Positions 6,890-9,577 of a DNA stretch of 9,577 nt are shown here, piece after piece. Each line of letters opens with the position of its first letter. The first letter of the stretch is position 1. The position numbers were made by a program, and so were the translations under genes. The notes below the pieces were generated by a model. The model saw nothing but the letters and a program-made list of their open reading frames with translations. It ran no database searches and was not told where the DNA came from. The stretch comes from Gammaproteobacteria bacterium (lineage in GTDB: Bacteria; Pseudomonadota; Gammaproteobacteria; UBA9214): contig JAOUCV010000060.1 in assembly GCA_029859555.1 (NCBI GenBank), positions 1 through 9,577 of the forward strand, in the 5' to 3' direction.

Positions 6890-6907
6890 AAATCAATTAA
6901 ATCAATT
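6890..6907. repeat. Tandem 9-base repeat in AT-rich spacer
   Basis: AAATCAATT occurs twice head to tail without a gap, within an AT-rich stretch (about 6885-6955) between the radC stop and the rpmBG promoter. It lies about 30 bases upstream of the -35 box. It could be a protein-binding site or simply low-complexity spacer. No convincing terminator for radC is visible in this stretch. Confidence 0.5.
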
Positions 6908-6972
6908 ATATAGAAGATTTTCGGAGGGTTTTTAGTTTTTTAGCTGAAAGATATTGCCGGTTTTGCCTGTCA

Positions 6973-7650
6973 TTACAGCAGTCCCCTTTCCGCAAAAGAC
7001 ACGCCGCTGCCATCGCCTACCACGATGTGGTCGAGGACACGAACGTCGATCAGTGCCAATGCTTCCGTCAGGCGGCGGGTTAATTGAATGTCGGCGCGGC
7101 TGGGTTCGGCAACGCCTGACGGGTGGTTATGGGACAGGATGACGGCGGCTGCATTATGTTGCAGGGCACGCCGTACCACTTCCCGTGGATGCACACTGGC
7201 GCCGTCAATGGTGCCGCGAAACAGTTCCTCGAAGACGATAACCCGATGGCGGTTGTCGAGGAATAGGCAGGCGAATACCTCATGCGGCAGATGGCGCAAA
7301 CGGCTGGCAAGAAACTGCCGTGTTGTCTCCGGGTTCTCCAGGCTGTCTTCACGTTGCAGTTGCTCCTGCAGGTGACGGCGCGTCATTTCCAGCACGGCCT
7401 GTAATTGTGCAAATTTGGCTGAACCCAGGCCATGGTGTGCACAGAATTGTTGCCGGTCGGCTTCAAGCAGTGCACGCAGCCCGCCAAAGCCCTGTAACAG
7501 CTCACGGGCGAGATCTACAGCCGTTTTGCCGCTGACGCCGGTGCGTAGAAAGATGGCCAGCAGTTCGGCATCAGAGAGTGCCGCCGGGCCACGGGTGAGC
7601 AGTTTCTCACGCGGCCGTTCGGCGGCCGGCCAGTCGCGGATGGTATGCAT
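6973..7650 (-). CDS. radC: RadC family protein (JAB/MPN domain)
   Basis: 225 residues with the chosen start. [18 protein letters not shown] is the canonical RadC N-terminus, and E. coli RadC is of very similar length. The reading frame could begin 15 codons earlier at a TTG, but that adds a non-conserved cysteine-rich tail. Residues 1-75 form the helical DNA-binding-like part with [16 protein letters not shown] (74-89). The JAB metal site is complete: Glu in FEELFRGT (140-147), SHNHPSG (173-179) with His174 and His176, and Asp187 in PSRADIQLT. The family was once called a DNA repair protein, but the founding radC102 mutation was later traced to recG, so its biological role is uncertain. Its position next to coaBC and rpmB is the conserved one. 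No strong Shine-Dalgarno is visible. Confidence 0.95.
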   Translation of the reverse strand: MHTIRDWPAAERPREKLLTRGPAALSDAELLAIFLRTGVSGKTAVDLARELLQGFGGLRALLEADRQQFCAHHGLGSAKFAQLQAVLEMTRRHLQEQLQREDSLENPETTRQFLASRLRHLPHEVFACLFLDNRHRVIVFEELFRGTIDGASVHPREVVRRALQHNAAAVILSHNHPSGVAEPSRADIQLTRRLTEALALIDVRVLDHIVVGDGSGVSFAERGLL

Positions 7651-7770
7651 TTGTATAGATATGTCACAGGTCTGTCGGCAAAGACAGTGGAGCAATACCC
7701 CTGTGTCTGTAGGCCGGAGCCGGTATTTGACCTGCCCCGGCGAATCAATGATCTGGTAAACTGCTGACAG

Positions 7771-9012
7771 ATGAACTATTTAAATGGCAAGCAGATCCTG
7801 CTGGGTGTCACGGGTGGCATAGCGGCCTACAAGAGCGCCGAGCTGGTACGCCAGTTGCGGCAGTCCGGCGCGGAAGTACGCGTGGTCATGACGGCGGCGG
7901 CGTGCGAATTCATTACTCCGTTGACGTTGCAGGCACTCTCAGGCAATCCGGTACACGTGGATTTGCTGGATCCCGATGCAGAAGCAGCCATGGGGCATAT
8001 TGAGCTGGCACGCTGGGCCGATGCCTTGCTGGTCGCACCCGCAACCGCGAATTTTCTTGCCCGCCTGGTTGCCGGTCGTGCAGAGGATCTGCTGGCTGCC
8101 GTGTGCCTGGCCTGTGAGGCGCCGGTGGCGGTTGCGCCGGCGATGAACCGGGCAATGTGGACTAACACGGCCACGGTGGAAAACATTGCGACGCTGCAAT
8201 CACGACATATCACTGTTCTCGGGCCGGCTGATGGTTCGCAGGCCTGTGGTGAAACCGGCCCCGGCAGGATGCTGGAAGCGGTCGAACTGGCAGATGGCCT
8301 GTCTGCTCTCTTTCAGACCGGGGTACTGGCCGGGCGGCAGGTGCTGGTAACGGCAGGCCCGACGCGTGAGGCGATCGACCCGGTACGCTTTCTCAGTAAC
8401 CACAGTTCCGGCCGCATGGGGTTTGCTGTAGCGGCAGCGGCAGCCGAGGCCGGTGCCAGCGTGACGCTGATCAGTGGTCCGGTGAGCCTCGATACGCCGC
8501 CGGGCGTACATCGCATTGATGTGGAAAGCGCCACCGACATGTATGCTGCTGTGATGCAGGCCGTGACCACGGCGGACATCTTTATCGGTGTCGCAGCGGT
8601 GGCCGATTACCGGCCGGTAACGGTCGCAAAACAGAAGCTCAAGAAACAGGCGGCTGAAGTTTCACTGCAGCTGCAGCGTAATCCCGATATCCTTGCTGCC
8701 GTGGCGGCACTGCCGGATGCTCCCTATACTGTCGGCTTTGCAGCGGAGACCGAGTCTGTGGAAAATAATGCACAGCTGAAACGGCAGGCCAAGGGGATCG
8801 ATATGATTGCTGCCAACCAGGTCGGTAACGGGCTGGGTTTTAACAGTGAAGAGAATGCCCTGCAGGTATTTTGGGGAGCGGGCGAGCAGCAGCTGGCGGT
8901 TACCGCCAAGCAAAAGCTGGCGCGTCAGCTAACAGAAATGATTGCCACTCAATTTCAACAGGGCCTCCACCAGGGAAAGGTACTGAAGTTTAATGCAAAA
9001 GATTCAACTTAA
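7771..9012 (+). CDS. coaBC: Bifunctional phosphopantothenoylcysteine decarboxylase / phosphopantothenate-cysteine ligase
   Basis: 413 residues, a full two-domain Dfp/CoaBC. The N-terminal CoaC flavodomain (about 1-185) has the start [18 protein letters not shown] (12-29), catalytic His76 in [11 protein letters not shown], the PAMNRAMW motif (123-130) and the substrate-clamp Cys159 in [11 protein letters not shown]; these match E. coli His75, Asn125 and Cys158. The C-terminal CoaB domain has [17 protein letters not shown] (191-207), Asn210 in [18 protein letters not shown] (275-282) and the Lys289 region KQKLKKQ. It converts 4'-phosphopantothenate, CTP and cysteine through 4'-phosphopantothenoylcysteine to 4'-phosphopantetheine for coenzyme A. 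ATG at 7771 gives the standard N-terminus; its ribosome-binding site is weak. It is divergent from radC and overlaps dut. Confidence 0.98.
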   Translation: MNYLNGKQILLGVTGGIAAYKSAELVRQLRQSGAEVRVVMTAAACEFITPLTLQALSGNPVHVDLLDPDAEAAMGHIELARWADALLVAPATANFLARLVAGRAEDLLAAVCLACEAPVAVAPAMNRAMWTNTATVENIATLQSRHITVLGPADGSQACGETGPGRMLEAVELADGLSALFQTGVLAGRQVLVTAGPTREAIDPVRFLSNHSSGRMGFAVAAAAAEAGASVTLISGPVSLDTPPGVHRIDVESATDMYAAVMQAVTTADIFIGVAAVADYRPVTVAKQKLKKQAAEVSLQLQRNPDILAAVAALPDAPYTVGFAAETESVENNAQLKRQAKGIDMIAANQVGNGLGFNSEENALQVFWGAGEQQLAVTAKQKLARQLTEMIATQFQQGLHQGKVLKFNAKDST

Positions 9013-9448
9013 GATTCTTGATCCGCGTCTCGGCAACGAGTTTCCACTGCCACACTATGCAACTGACGGCTCTGCCGGTATGGACATGCGCGCCTGTCTG
9101 GATGAACCGTTGCAACTGGCTGCTGGTGATACCCACCTGATACCCACCGGTCTTGCCATCCACGTGGCCGATACCGGCCTGGCGGCGGTGCTGCTGCCGC
9201 GCTCCGGCCTGGGGCACAAGCATGGCGTGGTACTTGGAAACCTGGTGGGGCTGATTGATTCCGATTACCAGGGGCAGGTGTTCGTATCTTGCTGGAATCG
9301 CGGAGAAAAAACCTTTCTGGTCGAGCCAGGGGAGCGCATTGCGCAAATGGTCATCGTGCCGGTGGTGCGGGCGGAATTTCAAATAGTTGAGGATTTTGAT
9401 GCCAGTGAGCGCGGTGCCGGCGGTTTTGGGCACACCGGACGCAAATAG
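8993..9448 (+). CDS. dut: Deoxyuridine 5'-triphosphate nucleotidohydrolase (dUTPase)
   Basis: 151 residues, the length of E. coli Dut. All five trimeric dUTPase motifs are present: SAGMDMRAC (27-35), PRSGLG (69-74), [13 protein letters not shown] (82-94) with catalytic Asp91, GERIAQMVI (113-121), and the C-terminal [10 protein letters not shown] (140-149) that closes over the active site. It hydrolyses dUTP to dUMP and pyrophosphate, supplying the thymidylate precursor and keeping uracil out of DNA. The ATG lies 20 bases inside the 3' end of coaBC in another frame, so the two genes are co-transcribed and probably translationally coupled. The upstream GAAG is only a weak ribosome-binding site. 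The coaBC-dut pair is standard in gammaproteobacteria. Confidence 0.98.
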   Translation: MQKIQLKILDPRLGNEFPLPHYATDGSAGMDMRACLDEPLQLAAGDTHLIPTGLAIHVADTGLAAVLLPRSGLGHKHGVVLGNLVGLIDSDYQGQVFVSCWNRGEKTFLVEPGERIAQMVIVPVVRAEFQIVEDFDASERGAGGFGHTGRK

Positions 9449-9475
9449 GCTCAAATTATTGGCCAGGTCGGCCGA

Positions 9476-9481
9476 TATAAT
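9476..9481 (+). promoter_or_regulatory. TATAAT box downstream of dut
   Basis: A perfect -10 hexamer lies 27 bases after the dut stop. The positions 16-18 bases upstream offer no recognisable -35 (AAATTA), so it would need an activator if it is a promoter. It would drive whatever gene follows at the right edge. The stretch 9449-9542 holds no other clear signal and no terminator. Confidence 0.35.
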
Positions 9482-9542
9482 CCCACACTTGTTTTTCAGG
9501 TTTTTGAGAGTCCACACAGGATCAGGGCGTTAAAAAATTGTA

Positions 9543-9577
9543 ATGAAGTTCTCTCCGGGTAAATTATTCAAGCGTAA
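9543..9577 (+). CDS. Possible start of a downstream gene, cut by the window edge
   Basis: An ATG at 9543 opens a frame of 11 codons, MKFSPGKLFKR, without a stop before the window ends. The basic N-terminus would suit a protein with a membrane segment soon after. No good Shine-Dalgarno precedes it. In pseudomonads the gene after dut is the phosphomannomutase algC; that is only a positional hint here, since 11 residues cannot identify the product. Confidence 0.3.
   Translation, partial: MKFSPGKLFKR

Noticed and set aside
6905..6910. TATAAT on the minus strand upstream of the rpmBG promoter
   Set aside because: No acceptable -35 lies 16-18 bases upstream; it sits in AT-rich DNA where such hexamers arise by chance.
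7651..7681. Promoter-like TTGCCG and TATACA pair just before radC
   Set aside because: Transcription would start at or inside the start codon, so it cannot serve the chosen start well. No firm promoter for radC or coaBC could be assigned in 7651-7770; a TTGACC at 7727-7732 lacks a suitable -10.
7651..7695. Upstream TTG start extending RadC by 15 residues
   Set aside because: The extension is not RadC-like, whereas the ATG at 7650 gives the conserved N-terminus; a TTG start is less likely.
8990..9517. 175-codon minus-strand frame covering dut
   Set aside because: dut on the plus strand carries all five dUTPase motifs; the antisense frame has none.
1..9577. CRISPR arrays, tRNA or rRNA genes, insertion sequences, toxin-antitoxin or defence genes
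   Set aside because: None found on reading both strands: no spaced repeats, no terminal inverted repeats with a transposase, no cloverleaf sequence.

Overview
The window reads as a chromosomal core region of a gammaproteobacterium with moderately high GC. The right half has the gene order known from Escherichia coli and relatives: rpmG and rpmB on the minus strand, radC on the minus strand, then divergent coaBC and dut on the plus strand. The start of mutM, at the left edge on the minus strand, belongs to the same neighbourhood, because in E. coli rpmB-rpmG-mutM is a single operon. The species cannot be named from the sequence alone.

Layout, left to right. Positions 1-4176 (minus strand) hold a tight five-gene run. 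In transcription order it is an ABC ATPase, an ABC-2 type permease, a GldG-like membrane-anchored auxiliary protein, a DUF4340 protein and the N-terminal third of mutM. Junctions are a 4-base overlap, then gaps of 5, 3 and 17 bases, so this is very probably one operon. A 105-base divergent intergenic region (4177-4281) separates it from a plus-strand hydantoinase/oxoprolinase A-type gene (4282-6273), which has no B-subunit partner here. A symmetric bidirectional terminator (6328-6354) lies between this gene and the converging rpmBG operon (6379-6782). rpmBG has a good sigma70-type promoter and a short leader with a possible hairpin followed by eight U. radC (6973-7650) is divergent from coaBC (7771-9012), and dut (8993-9448) overlaps the end of coaBC. 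After dut there is a TATAAT box and the possible first 11 codons of another gene, cut by the window end.

Working together: coaBC makes 4'-phosphopantetheine for coenzyme A, dut removes dUTP, mutM excises oxidised purines, and rpmB/rpmG supply ribosomal proteins L28 and L33. radC is a conserved JAB-fold protein of uncertain function. The four-gene ABC set resembles the GldA/GldF/GldG exporter-like complex first described in gliding Bacteroidetes, with a DUF4340 partner. Its substrate cannot be read from the sequence.

The main unusual point is that the ABC operon plus the lone HyuA-like gene (about 6 kb) sits between mutM and rpmG, which are adjacent in E. coli. mutM therefore appears as the last gene of the ABC operon. 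I see no transposase, integrase, CRISPR array, tRNA, toxin-antitoxin pair or clear defence system, and no compelling evidence of an undescribed system beyond the uncharacterised ABC/DUF4340 module.
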